A DNA stretch of 9,860 nt from an uncultured Eubacteriaceae bacterium (GCA_947565475.1 CANOGI010000069.1:1-9860), one strand, 5' to 3'. Numbered from the stretch's first letter, positions 1-6,934 are shown. Notes: generated by a model not told the origin, from the sequence alone. Numbers and translations are program-made.

Positions 1-1
1 C

Positions 2-340
2 GTGGGACGCGACAACGGTCATTTTTACACCGACGCTCCTATAGAGAGGCAGGAGGCTATCGTTATACTTTTAAGAATACTCGGACTTGAGAATTTAGGT
101 CTTGACCCGACTCCCGTAACGTCTTTCGCCGACGACAGGTATGTGGCGGACTGGGCGAAAAAGGAAGTTTATGCGGCCGCCAGATTAGGAATCATCGCGG
201 GTGACTCAGACGGCAACTTCAGACCCAAAAGCTATGTCTCAAAAGCGGAGGCGGCGGCTTTTGTGAACAGACTTGTTAATTATATGCGAGACGACCTTCT
301 TACGGATTATACAGAGCATATTGTAAACTACGCTAATTGA
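2..340 (+). CDS. SLH-domain surface protein, C-terminal fragment (5' partial)
   Basis: This is the end of a larger exported protein; the reading frame is open to the left window edge, so the GTG at position 2 is not a credible start. Residues about 39-95 form a recognisable S-layer homology repeat: it opens with SFADD, has the W-A-K-K-E-V-Y-A-A-A helix and the G-I-I-A-G turn, then D-G-N-F-R-P, and ends in the K-A-E-A-A-A helix. Residues about 12-30 look like the last helix of a preceding SLH repeat. SLH repeats, usually three per protein, anchor exported proteins non-covalently to secondary wall polymers. A tail of about 17 residues follows the last repeat. The missing N-terminal part could be an enzyme or a structural domain; nothing here decides which. 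No hairpin terminator is visible before the next gene, which starts 48 bases downstream, so co-transcription is possible. Confidence 0.85.
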   Translation: MGRDNGHFYTDAPIERQEAIVILLRILGLENLGLDPTPVTSFADDRYVADWAKKEVYAAARLGIIAGDSDGNFRPKSYVSKAEAAAFVNRLVNYMRDDLLTDYTEHIVNYAN

Positions 341-388
341 TTATAGGTTTTCAGCCGTATTATATTGTAATTGGAGGAATGGGTTTAT

Positions 389-1813
389 ATGAGAATAAAT
401 GAGAGCAAGTATATTAAAGAGGCAAAATTGAAAAAAATGTTTCTTTCTCTTGTTTTAACGGCGGCGATTTTAACAGGATTTTTGCAATACAGCGTTTTAG
501 CCGAGGAGGAAGCCTTAAAAAATGGTCAGGAGGTTATTTCCGCCGAGGAGGAAATTGAGTTTGCCGGGGAATACTTAAAAGGCATAATGGCGCTTATAAG
601 CAATTATTATGTGGACGACGTTTCCTTAGAAGCGCTTGTAAAGGGCGCTGTTTCGGGAATGGCTGGCACTTTGGACGAGTACAGCGAGTTTCTTGACGCC
701 GATAAATTTAAGGAAACTATTGAGGATACCACAAGCGAGCACGTTGGAATGGGTATTTCATATTATTTAGACCAAGAGGACGGATATCCTCTTATAACGG
801 CGGTTTATGACGGAAGCCCGGCCGAGACCGCGGGAATTAAAAAAGGGGATATACTCATTTCAGTGGACGGTATGGATATTAAAGGAAAAGACGGGAATGA
901 GATTACCTCATTTGTCTCAGGCAAAAAGGGCAAAACCATTAAAGTTGTAGTAAGGCGGGATGGCAAAGACGAGGAGTTTTCCCTTAAGGTGGATGAGTTT
1001 TTAGCGCCGACTGTCTTTGTGTCAAAAGTAGACGAACTTTTACAGGGGCTTGACAAAAACAAGGCGGATAAGGTAAGATATATCCAGATTTCCTCATTTG
1101 CCGACAAAACGGGACAGGAATTTAAAAAAGCCGTTGAGAAAATGAAAAAACAAAATGTCGAGGGGATTATCCTTGATTTGAGGTTTAACGGCGGAGGCGT
1201 TACTCAATCCGCTTATGAGATATGCGAAGTGTTGGTTAAAGAAGGGCCCTTTTTAAACATTAAAAGAAAAGACGGCAAATACAATGTAAATTCAGAGGAT
1301 AACGGCGTCCCGTTTAACAACATCGCTATTCTTACCAACGAGGCTACCGCCTCAGCCTCAGAGCTTGTGGCCGCTGTTTTAAAAGACAACGGCGCGGCTG
1401 TTGTGGGTTCTAAAACTTATGGAAAGGGCGTGACCCAGGCTATTATAGAGCTTGAGAAGCTCGGCGCTCTTAAAATGACTACAGAGGAATTTTTCCCGAT
1501 GAGCGGGAGAAAAATAAACGGCGTCGGCGTTGTTCCGAATTATGAGGTAGAGCAGATAAAAATGATAGCGAACGACTCGGAAGATTTTCAAAAGGACGTT
1601 GAGACCGCTCTTAAAGCTTTAGGATACGATATAGCGACAAATGAGAAGAAAAGAGCCGTTATAAAGGAATTGCAGAATAAATATTCTCTTAAAGAAACGG
1701 GAGAACTGGACTATTCAGTTATTTCGGCGATTAACAGCGAGATTATAAACAAAAACTATAAAGACGACAAAGTGTTTGAGAAGGCTGTTGAGGTTCTTTT
1801 CAGCAAACTGTGA
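389..1813 (+). CDS. Exported S41 family (CtpA/CtpB-type) carboxyl-terminal processing protease
   Basis: Serine protease of the tail-specific / C-terminal processing family, expected to act outside the membrane on exported proteins. The 474-residue product (from the ATG at 389) has a signal peptide (K-rich start, hydrophobic 19-35, likely cleavage after V-L-A at 36-38). A PDZ domain lies at about 115-200 and the protease core at about 225-390. The core has D-L-R-F-N-G-G-G at 263-270, the nucleophile in T-A-S-A-S-E (Ser322), the general base in T-Y-G-K-G (Lys346) and a Gln four residues later (Gln350), the Ser/Lys/Gln pattern of CtpB. Residues about 400-450 resemble a peptidoglycan-binding domain (A-L-K-A-L-G-Y, then E-L-Q-N-K-Y-S-L-K-E-T-G-E-L-D). 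The start is chosen because GGAGG at 373-377 sits 11 bases upstream; an in-frame TTG at 371 would lie on that site. The substrate is unknown. The gene lies 43 bases before pyrG and is probably co-transcribed with it. Confidence 0.93.
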   Translation: MRINESKYIKEAKLKKMFLSLVLTAAILTGFLQYSVLAEEEALKNGQEVISAEEEIEFAGEYLKGIMALISNYYVDDVSLEALVKGAVSGMAGTLDEYSEFLDADKFKETIEDTTSEHVGMGISYYLDQEDGYPLITAVYDGSPAETAGIKKGDILISVDGMDIKGKDGNEITSFVSGKKGKTIKVVVRRDGKDEEFSLKVDEFLAPTVFVSKVDELLQGLDKNKADKVRYIQISSFADKTGQEFKKAVEKMKKQNVEGIILDLRFNGGGVTQSAYEICEVLVKEGPFLNIKRKDGKYNVNSEDNGVPFNNIAILTNEATASASELVAAVLKDNGAAVVGSKTYGKGVTQAIIELEKLGALKMTTEEFFPMSGRKINGVGVVPNYEVEQIKMIANDSEDFQKDVETALKALGYDIATNEKKRAVIKELQNKYSLKETGELDYSVISAINSEIINKNYKDDKVFEKAVEVLFSKL

Positions 1814-1856
1814 TGGTTTTTATGTCGAGGTTTTATTTTATTTATGAGGTGACGAA

Positions 1857-3479
1857 ATGCAGACAAAATATATTTTTGTTACGGGAGGAGTCGTTTCCGG
1901 GTTAGGCAAGGGGATTACCGCCGCTTCTCTCGGACGTCTTTTAAAAGCGAGAGGCTATAAGGTAACAATTCAGAAGTTTGATCCATATATTAATATTGAC
2001 CCCGGTACTATGAGCCCGTATCAGCACGGCGAGGTTTTTGTCACCGATGACGGCGGAGAGACAGACCTCGACCTTGGACACTATGAGAGGTTTATTGATG
2101 AGAGTCTGACTATAAATAACAACATCACAACGGGAAAAATTTATTGGTCGGTTTTAAACAAGGAGCGCAAAGGAGAATATTTGGGGGCTACTGTGCAGGT
2201 AATTCCTCATATTACCAACGCTATAAAAGATAGAGTTTTCAGAGCCGGCAAGTCAACAGGCGCTGATATTGTAATCACCGAAATCGGCGGAACTGTCGGG
2301 GATATTGAGAGCGAACCTTTTCTTGAGGCCATAAGACAGGTCGCGAGCGATGTTGGGAAAAAAAATGTTTTATATATCCACGTGACTTTAATCCCATATC
2401 TTAGAAAGTCATGTGAGATGAAAACTAAGCCTACCCAACACTCGGTAAAACAGCTTCTCGCTATTGGTATACAGCCCGACATCATCGTATGCAGAACTGA
2501 GCACACTATGAGCCAGGATATGAAAGACAAACTCGCTCTTTTCTGCAATGTTGACAAAAACTGTATTATGGAAAATATTGACTGCGAGTCTCTTTATGAG
2601 ATACCTTTACTTCTTGAAAAAGAGAAATTCGCTCATATAGTGTGCGAAAAACTTGATATTCCCTATACGGAGCCGGATTTAAACGACTGGCGGCAGGTTG
2701 TTGAGAAACAAAAAAGCCTTAACAAAAAAGTTACTATTGCTTTAGTTGGGAAATATGTTGAGCTTCACGACGCTTATATTTCTATTGTTGAGTCCCTTAA
2801 ACACGCCGGAATTCACTCGGACGCTGAAGTATCCATTAAATGGGTAAACGCCGAGGACGTTGAGAAGTTGGGAGCCGAGAAGTGTTTAAGCGGGGTGGAC
2901 GCTATACTTGTTCCCGGAGGGTTCGGCGAGAGGGGAGTCGAGGGAAAAATTGACTCCGTGAGATACGCAAGGGAAAGTAAAATACCATTTTTGGGAATTT
3001 GTCTTGGTATGCACTGTACGGTTATTGAGTTCGCGAGAAATGTTTTAGGACTTGAGGGAGCTCATACATCGGAGATAAACAAGGATACTCCTTATCCAGT
3101 TATAGACCTTATGCCGGAACAGAAAGATATTGACGAGCTGGGCGGGACAATGCGCCTTGGAGCTTATCCATGCAGGTTGTTAAAAGATTCTCTCTCCTTT
3201 GAAACATATGGTGAGGAACTTATTTATGAAAGACACAGACATCGGTATGAGTTTAATAACGAGTTTAGAAACAAGATGAAAGAGAATGGCCTTGTAATCG
3301 CCGGAATTTCTCCGGACGAGAAACTTGTCGAGATTGTTGAGCTTAAAAAGGACGTCCATCCATGGTTTATAAGTGTGCAGTTTCACCCTGAGTTTAAGTC
3401 AAGACCGAACAGGCCGCATCCTCTGTTTTTGGGATTTGTGAGAGCGGCGAGAGAACATATGGAGCATTTGACAAAGTGA
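1857..3479 (+). CDS. pyrG: CTP synthase (glutamine-hydrolysing)
   Basis: Makes CTP from UTP, ATP and glutamine-derived ammonia, the last step of pyrimidine nucleotide synthesis, in the cytoplasm. At 540 residues it has the usual full length (E. coli 545). The N-terminal synthetase domain (about 1-270) begins with the P-loop-like G-G-V-V-S-G-L-G-K-G (Lys18) and carries the magnesium-ligand acids Asp72 and Glu142. The C-terminal class I glutamine amidotransferase domain (about 290-535) has the G-G-F-G-E-R-G oxyanion loop at 354-360, nucleophile Cys382 in G-I-C-L-G-M-H, and His510/Glu512 in Q-F-H-P-E-F. One oddity: the family motif is G-I-C-L-G-M-Q, but the residue four after the nucleophile is His386 here (codon CAC). 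A GAGGTGA ribosome site at 1846-1852 supports the ATG. Bacillus pyrG is controlled by CTP-sensed attenuation in its leader; nothing like that leader is visible in the 43 bases upstream. Confidence 0.98.
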   Translation: MQTKYIFVTGGVVSGLGKGITAASLGRLLKARGYKVTIQKFDPYINIDPGTMSPYQHGEVFVTDDGGETDLDLGHYERFIDESLTINNNITTGKIYWSVLNKERKGEYLGATVQVIPHITNAIKDRVFRAGKSTGADIVITEIGGTVGDIESEPFLEAIRQVASDVGKKNVLYIHVTLIPYLRKSCEMKTKPTQHSVKQLLAIGIQPDIIVCRTEHTMSQDMKDKLALFCNVDKNCIMENIDCESLYEIPLLLEKEKFAHIVCEKLDIPYTEPDLNDWRQVVEKQKSLNKKVTIALVGKYVELHDAYISIVESLKHAGIHSDAEVSIKWVNAEDVEKLGAEKCLSGVDAILVPGGFGERGVEGKIDSVRYARESKIPFLGICLGMHCTVIEFARNVLGLEGAHTSEINKDTPYPVIDLMPEQKDIDELGGTMRLGAYPCRLLKDSLSFETYGEELIYERHRHRYEFNNEFRNKMKENGLVIAGISPDEKLVEIVELKKDVHPWFISVQFHPEFKSRPNRPHPLFLGFVRAAREHMEHLTK

Positions 3480-3526
3480 TGTTATGTTTTTGGAATTATG
3501 TTTAAGCTTTTATAAAATTGGTTTGA

Positions 3527-3551
3527 TTTTGACGGCTGTCACAAAATTTTT
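3527..3551 (+). terminator. Weak candidate intrinsic terminator after pyrG
   Basis: TTTTGAC at 3527-3533 pairs with GTCA-c-AAA (one bulged C) across a GGCT loop, and the pairing runs into TTTTT at 3547-3551. The stem is short and mostly A-T, so efficiency is doubtful. It is the only hairpin-plus-T-tract arrangement visible just after pyrG. Confidence 0.35.
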
Positions 3552-3580
3552 AAACAGGTTAGCGATAAAACGTTTAAAAT

Positions 3581-3794
3581 TTTAACCGACATAGGAAGTC
3601 CCACGGTTTTAATCTTTTAAGTTGGCGCGAATGGGGGGGTACTTACTCTTGTATTCGGTGGGAGCGCGAGCCAGAACGCAAGGGCGAGCGGCAAAACAGA
3701 GTTTTGCGACCAGCCTCACTTTGAATACAAAGGCGAATACTTTTTCCGTTGGTTATGAGAATTTTTGTTATACAAAAATTTGAGTAGTTTTGGC
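3581..3794 (+). repeat. Intergenic repeat element, copy 1
   Basis: This stretch shares three blocks, in the same order and strand, with 7910-8165. The first is a start of the form TTTAA-CGACA-AGGAAGT. The second is GGGGGGGTACTTACTCTTGTATTC (3633-3656) with the following GGGAGCG...AAGGG...AGC tract. The third is a tail (3732-3794) carrying AATACTTTT, GGTTA-GAGAATTTTTGTTATA and GAGTAGTTTTG. Inside it GCAAAAC-AGA-GTTTTGC (3691-3707) is a perfect 7-bp hairpin, and AATTTTTGT-TAT-ACAAAAATT (3760-3780) is a perfect 9-bp hairpin. TTGTATTC (3649-3656) is also the reverse complement of GAATACAA (3723-3730), so the middle could close as one larger fold. The element starts about 100 bases after the pyrG stop. 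No transposase or target duplication is seen. It could be a MITE-like element, a REP/BIME-like repeat or a structured RNA. Confidence 0.8.
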
Positions 3795-3850
3795 AAACTT
3801 TCATGTATTGGAAAAAATTTTTTATATATTTAATTTAAAAGTAATCGACG

Positions 3851-3867
3851 TGTAACATAATTGTAAC
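3851..3867 (+). promoter_or_regulatory. WalR (YycF)-type binding box upstream of the YycHI unit
   Basis: TGTAAC-ATAAT-TGTAAC is two identical 6-mers separated by exactly five bases. The established WalR/YycF consensus in Bacillus and Staphylococcus is TGT(A/T)A(A/T/C)-N5-TGT(A/T)A(A/T/C), and all twelve specified positions match. The box ends 10 bases before a perfect TATAAT, so it occupies the place of a poor -35 element, as OmpR-family activator boxes often do. Binding of WalR here is inferred. A PhoB/PhoP-type regulator, which also reads 11-base-spaced direct repeats, is the main alternative. Confidence 0.6.
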
Positions 3868-3877
3868 ATTAATAGGT

Positions 3878-3883
3878 TATAAT
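3878..3883 (+). promoter_or_regulatory. -10 element (TATAAT) of the putative YycHI-unit promoter
   Basis: A perfect TATAAT; at 16-18 bases upstream no good -35 hexamer exists (acataa, cataat, aacata), which fits an activator-dependent promoter served by the adjacent direct repeat. Transcription would begin near 3890 and leave a leader of about 250 bases before the ATG at 4139. That leader contains an 8-bp inverted repeat TTTATAAG / CTTATAAA (3985-3992 and 4017-4024) and no riboswitch that I recognise. Confidence 0.5.
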
Positions 3884-4104
3884 ATTACTATAAGAATTTA
3901 GCCTAAGAATATTAAAATAATTAAAAATTGTTTTATGGAATATAGGCTCATACATATTTTTTGTGAGATTTAAACCGGAAAATTTTTATAAGTGTTTTTA
4001 TTTTACGGCGACAGTTCTTATAAACATTTGGTGTGTAGAGGATAAGTTTATATTACCGATAGACCAAAGAGCTGTATATGAATTTGACATTTGAAAGTAT
4101 ATTA

Positions 4105-4123
4105 AAGAACTTTGAAGGTTCTT
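4105..4123 (+). repeat. Small hairpin just before the ribosome site of the first gene in the YycHI unit
   Basis: AAGAAC (4105-4110) and GTTCTT (4118-4123) form a perfect 6-bp stem around a 7-base loop. It ends two bases before the AAAGGAGG ribosome site at 4126-4133. It may protect the 5' end of the message or affect translation; no direct evidence of function. Confidence 0.35.
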
Positions 4124-4138
4124 GGAAAGGAGGCTGTC

Positions 4139-4588
4139 ATGAAAAAGTTATTATCATTTATATCCGTTTTGTTATTTATAATAGCTACGTCTACGATATG
4201 CGTTCTTGCGGCTTCCGGCTCTCAAGATGTTGAAAAGTTTGGGATTACCGGCGGTATAAATTTACAAAAGGGCGCGGAAACCACGTTCGACAGTTCGAGA
4301 ATTATTTCGGGAACCGCCGAAAAGGACACAGAGGTCGAAATAATTGTGTATCGTGTGGCGGACGACGCTGATGAGGCGAATTTGATTGAATTAGACAGGT
4401 ATAAGACAACAGTCGGGCTTTCAGAGATTTTTCTTGAGGACGTTGACCTTAGCATCGGCAAAAACCTTATTGTGGTTAAGGCTGTCAACGGGGAAAAATA
4501 CTCAGAGGTATCAGCTGTCGTTAAACGTAAAAAAAGTGAGATAAAAATTGAACTTCGGCAGGGAATTGTCCTTCCGGGGCAAAGGTGA
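4139..4588 (+). CDS. Small exported protein with an Ig-like domain, first gene of the YycHI unit
   Basis: The 149-residue product has a clear signal sequence: M-K-K, a hydrophobic run to about residue 23, and a likely cleavage after V-L-A-A (about 22-25). The rest reads as a single beta-sandwich: residues about 50-60 give R-I-I-S-G-T-A-E-K, then D-T-E-V-E-I-I-V-Y, then a strand before I-F-L-E-D-V-D-L-S-I-G-K-N-L-I-V-V-K-A. That pattern (S-G-T-A, then V-G, then L-x-x-G-x-N-x-I-x-V-x-A) is typical of bacterial Ig-like domains, such as those fused to exported hydrolases and adhesins. No catalytic motif is seen. The start is the ATG at 4139, with AAAGGAGG at 4126-4133; the in-frame TTG at 4112 lies upstream of that site and is not used. 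The TGA stop is five bases before the yycH ATG and lies in the yycH ribosome site, so the two genes are probably translationally coupled. I do not recognise it as a named family. Confidence 0.85.
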   Translation: MKKLLSFISVLLFIIATSTICVLAASGSQDVEKFGITGGINLQKGAETTFDSSRIISGTAEKDTEVEIIVYRVADDADEANLIELDRYKTTVGLSEIFLEDVDLSIGKNLIVVKAVNGEKYSEVSAVVKRKKSEIKIELRQGIVLPGQR

Positions 4589-4593
4589 TTTTA

Positions 4594-5970
4594 ATGAGAT
4601 TAAATATTACTAAAAATTTTATAATTGCTTTTTTCGTGATACTTGCTGTTTATCAAACTTCAGAGTTATGGTTTGAAGGTTTTTCAAACCATAACTTTTT
4701 TTACTCTTTTTTCAAAACGTCAAATGATTTTGACGATGGCGGGCTTGTTTATTCCCTTGACAGTATTATTGTAAACAAAGGGAGTGACAGGCTCATTTGT
4801 ATGAAGAACGATATTTATAAAAATGACAGCAAAAGCGTGTTTGACAACGCCGTTAAACTTACTATGGAAAACGGGAGCGTCTATTCAGCCGATAAATTTA
4901 ATTGGGAAGAGATATTTCAGGCGAGGTCGGTGGTTTACAGGTACGGCGTTGAGATGGACAACGTCAGTCTTTCCAAAATGTTCGGTTTCAGAGAGGAACT
5001 TTTAAAAGATTTTTCGGAGAAAACGGACACGGTGGTCATTATGCCCGTGACGACTATTCCAGAGCGTATTTTAGTCGGTTTTGGAAACAGAAAGACCAAT
5101 TCCGCCCGCTTCTATTCCATTGAGAAAAGTAATTACGCTTATACCGTATACGACGCTATAGGCTCTGTTCAGGGTGGTAAAGATATTTATTATACAGCCA
5201 GCGTTAAAAACGGCCTTAATTTATTTAAGGGAAATATTTTTATACCTCAGTGGAACGGAGTTAAATCGGATTATTACCCAATTAATGCCCAAAATCCTTT
5301 TTTTGGGGAGGGTGAGTTTCAACAAGTTAAACTTGAACGAGCGGTGGACGTATTTTTTGACAACTCAGCCTCAAAATGGACGTCTTTTTCAAACGGCGTG
5401 TTTATTTACAGTGATGAGAACACGGTTGTGAAATATTATCCCGCCGGCGTTTTGGAGCTTTACAACTATACCGCTGAGAAAAACGGCGGGGAGAAGGATT
5501 TTTACGGCAAGTATAAAAACGCCGTTTCCGTTCTTAAAAAGGACTCTAATATAAAAAACGAATATTTTTTAAGCGGTTATACGGAGGACAGCGAAAAAAC
5601 TATTTTTTATTTTGATTATAAAATAAATGATTTCACTATAAAACTTGGGGAGGATATCAAAAAAAACACGGGTATGCGCTCAGCTATAGAAATAACTCTA
5701 AATGATGGGAGAGTTTCAAAATATCGCAGGCTCGCCTGTGATTTCTATTCCGACGACTCTAAAACGGAGAGTGTGGAAAAAGGTTTTATAAGCGCTATAA
5801 ATGAGGTTTTGGCGGAAATTCAGAGCGACGGTAAAAACATAAGTGTGTCAGACTCCAATGAGATTATTGAGAACGTCGAGCTTATTTATATTTTAGACGA
5901 TAATGGTCAGGCTTTTTTAAGCTGGCTTATAAATGTTGACGGAACGGACTATATAAGACCTGTTAAGTAA
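4594..5970 (+). CDS. yycH: YycH-like membrane-anchored regulator of the WalRK system
   Basis: In Bacillus and Staphylococcus YycH is a membrane-anchored extracytoplasmic protein that, with YycI, modulates the WalK sensor kinase. This 458-residue protein is close to the Bacillus length (about 455), with one N-terminal membrane helix (about 9-21) followed by L-W-F-E and a large extracellular part. I call it YycH from size, topology, the L-W motif after the helix and the YycI-like neighbour; sequence-level similarity is modest. The ATG at 4594 is preferred because AAAGGTGA (4581-4588) lies five bases upstream; a GTG at 4585 overlaps the previous stop by four bases and sits inside that site. Codons 24-36 contain a perfect 14-bp hairpin followed by a T tract (separate entry), an unusual place for a terminator-like signal. 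The next gene follows after 112 bases. No walR or walK is in the window, unlike the Bacillus walRK-yycHI order. Confidence 0.72.
   Translation: MRLNITKNFIIAFFVILAVYQTSELWFEGFSNHNFFYSFFKTSNDFDDGGLVYSLDSIIVNKGSDRLICMKNDIYKNDSKSVFDNAVKLTMENGSVYSADKFNWEEIFQARSVVYRYGVEMDNVSLSKMFGFREELLKDFSEKTDTVVIMPVTTIPERILVGFGNRKTNSARFYSIEKSNYAYTVYDAIGSVQGGKDIYYTASVKNGLNLFKGNIFIPQWNGVKSDYYPINAQNPFFGEGEFQQVKLERAVDVFFDNSASKWTSFSNGVFIYSDENTVVKYYPAGVLELYNYTAEKNGGEKDFYGKYKNAVSVLKKDSNIKNEYFLSGYTEDSEKTIFYFDYKINDFTIKLGEDIKKNTGMRSAIEITLNDGRVSKYRRLACDFYSDDSKTESVEKGFISAINEVLAEIQSDGKNISVSDSNEIIENVELIYILDDNGQAFLSWLINVDGTDYIRPVK
4662..4702 (+). terminator. Terminator-like hairpin inside the yycH coding sequence
   Basis: AGTTATGGTTTGAA (4664-4677) and TTCAAACCATAACT (4683-4696) are perfect 14-bp complements around a 5-base loop GGTTT. 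The pairing can be extended by a G-U and an A-T pair, and it is followed directly by T at 4697-4702. This is the full signature of an intrinsic terminator, located 70 bases inside yycH. It would be suppressed by ribosomes translating yycH and could act when coupling from the upstream gene fails. Termination is inferred from structure only. Confidence 0.6.
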
Positions 5971-6028
5971 CTTAAACAGCAACGCCGGACGGAGATACGT
6001 CCTAAATAAAGAAAAAACATTTTTCTAA

Positions 6029-6060
6029 TCTTTCAAAAATTGACGCGATGTCTTGAAAGA
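6029..6060 (+). repeat. 8-bp inverted repeat in the yycH-yycI gap
   Basis: TCTTTCAA (6029-6036) and TTGAAAGA (6053-6060) are perfect inverted copies around 16 bases. A second small hairpin, GGACG-GAGATA-CGTCC, lies just after the yycH stop (5987-6002). The right arm ends 22 bases before the yycI ATG. The arrangement could be an operator, an mRNA processing or stability structure, or chance. No T tract follows, so it is not a terminator. Confidence 0.45.
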
Positions 6061-6082
6061 AGTCTAATATCGGGGTGATTAT

Positions 6083-6934
6083 ATGGACTGGGGAAAAGCG
6101 AAAAACTATACCATTATTTTTCTTATTTTTTTAAATACGGTTCTTTTTTTCTGTAATATTTTCTTTAACAAGAGATATATTATCACTGATGAACAGATAG
6201 ACTCGGTTAAAACAATTTTAAACGAGAGAAAGGTGAAAATAGACGCCTCATGCGATATACCCATCGATTACAGCCCTATGCTTCAGGTAAGTTTCGGCGA
6301 GTATTACTATGACGAGATTAACATTCAAAAAATATTTTTTCCCGAAAGCGGAGACGTCAAAAGAACGACAGATTTTGAGAAAACAATTTTATCTTTAGAT
6401 GACGCCACTATTTTTATAAAAGAGGATATTGTTGAGTTTGAAAGTCCCAACGCTTTTAAACAAGTTCCCATGGACAGGGAATCAGCTATTAAGGCTTGTG
6501 AGGAGTATGCTCTTCGGGCTGAGGAGTTTTTTGACGATTTAGAGGATTATGGCGTAAGGGAATTTAGCGACTGTTATATAGTTGAGTATATAGGTCGTTA
6601 TAAAAACACGTCTGTTTTTTGCAATTATATGAGATTTAAAATTTTTAAAAACGGCGGTATGTATGTCAAACTTAGATATTTTCCTGTTAAAAATTTATAT
6701 GGAAGTGAAGTTGATATTTGTTCCGCTGACGAGGCTTTGTTTATTTTTTCTGAGAAGGCGGGGGAGATTTGCGGTACGGAAAATGTTTCCGTTTTGAAAA
6801 TCGCTAAGGGATATTATTTTGACGATTTTGTCAGGGGAAATAAAATTATATCAATCCCTTATTATCGTGTTGACGTGGCGGAAAGGGAAGAGCCTTTTTT
6901 TGTAAACGCCTATAACAGAACCCTTGAGGAGTGA
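6083..6934 (+). CDS. yycI: YycI-like membrane-anchored regulator of the WalRK system
   Basis: Partner of YycH; in Bacillus the two bind each other and the WalK kinase through their membrane helices and restrain it. The 283-residue length matches Bacillus YycI (about 280). The N-terminus M-D-W-G-K-A-K followed by a membrane helix (about 9-28) is the typical YycI opening (M-D-W-S-K/R-x-K). The rest is an extracellular domain of alternating strands and helices without catalytic motifs, as expected. GGGGTGAT at 6072-6079 is the ribosome site for the ATG. Gene order (yycH then yycI) matches the Bacillus operon, but walRK upstream and the YycJ metallo-hydrolase downstream are missing here, so the pair appears to have moved away from the kinase genes. 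The stop codon lies in the left arm of a terminator hairpin. Confidence 0.8.
   Translation: MDWGKAKNYTIIFLIFLNTVLFFCNIFFNKRYIITDEQIDSVKTILNERKVKIDASCDIPIDYSPMLQVSFGEYYYDEINIQKIFFPESGDVKRTTDFEKTILSLDDATIFIKEDIVEFESPNAFKQVPMDRESAIKACEEYALRAEEFFDDLEDYGVREFSDCYIVEYIGRYKNTSVFCNYMRFKIFKNGGMYVKLRYFPVKNLYGSEVDICSADEALFIFSEKAGEICGTENVSVLKIAKGYYFDDFVRGNKIISIPYYRVDVAEREEPFFVNAYNRTLEE

Noticed and set aside
805..1107. Antisense open frames over the S41, pyrG, small-gene and ECF coding regions
   Set aside because: They lie opposite strongly supported genes and show no recognisable protein features; they are by-products of the codon use of the real genes.
3631..3783. A 50-codon open frame inside repeat copy 1, starting at an ATG
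   Set aside because: No ribosome site precedes the ATG. In copy 2 the ATG is absent and the frame stops within the extra segment. Differences between copies do not favour third codon positions, so a structured repeat is a better reading.
4084..4103. TTGACA with TATATT before the first gene of the YycHI unit
   Set aside because: The two hexamers are only 8 bases apart, far from the 16-18 needed for a sigma-A promoter.
6040..6068. TTGACG-N17-TCTAAT promoter-like pair before yycI
   Set aside because: The implied start near 6075 would fall inside the yycI ribosome site and leave a leader of about 8 bases, so an internal promoter here is unlikely to serve yycI.
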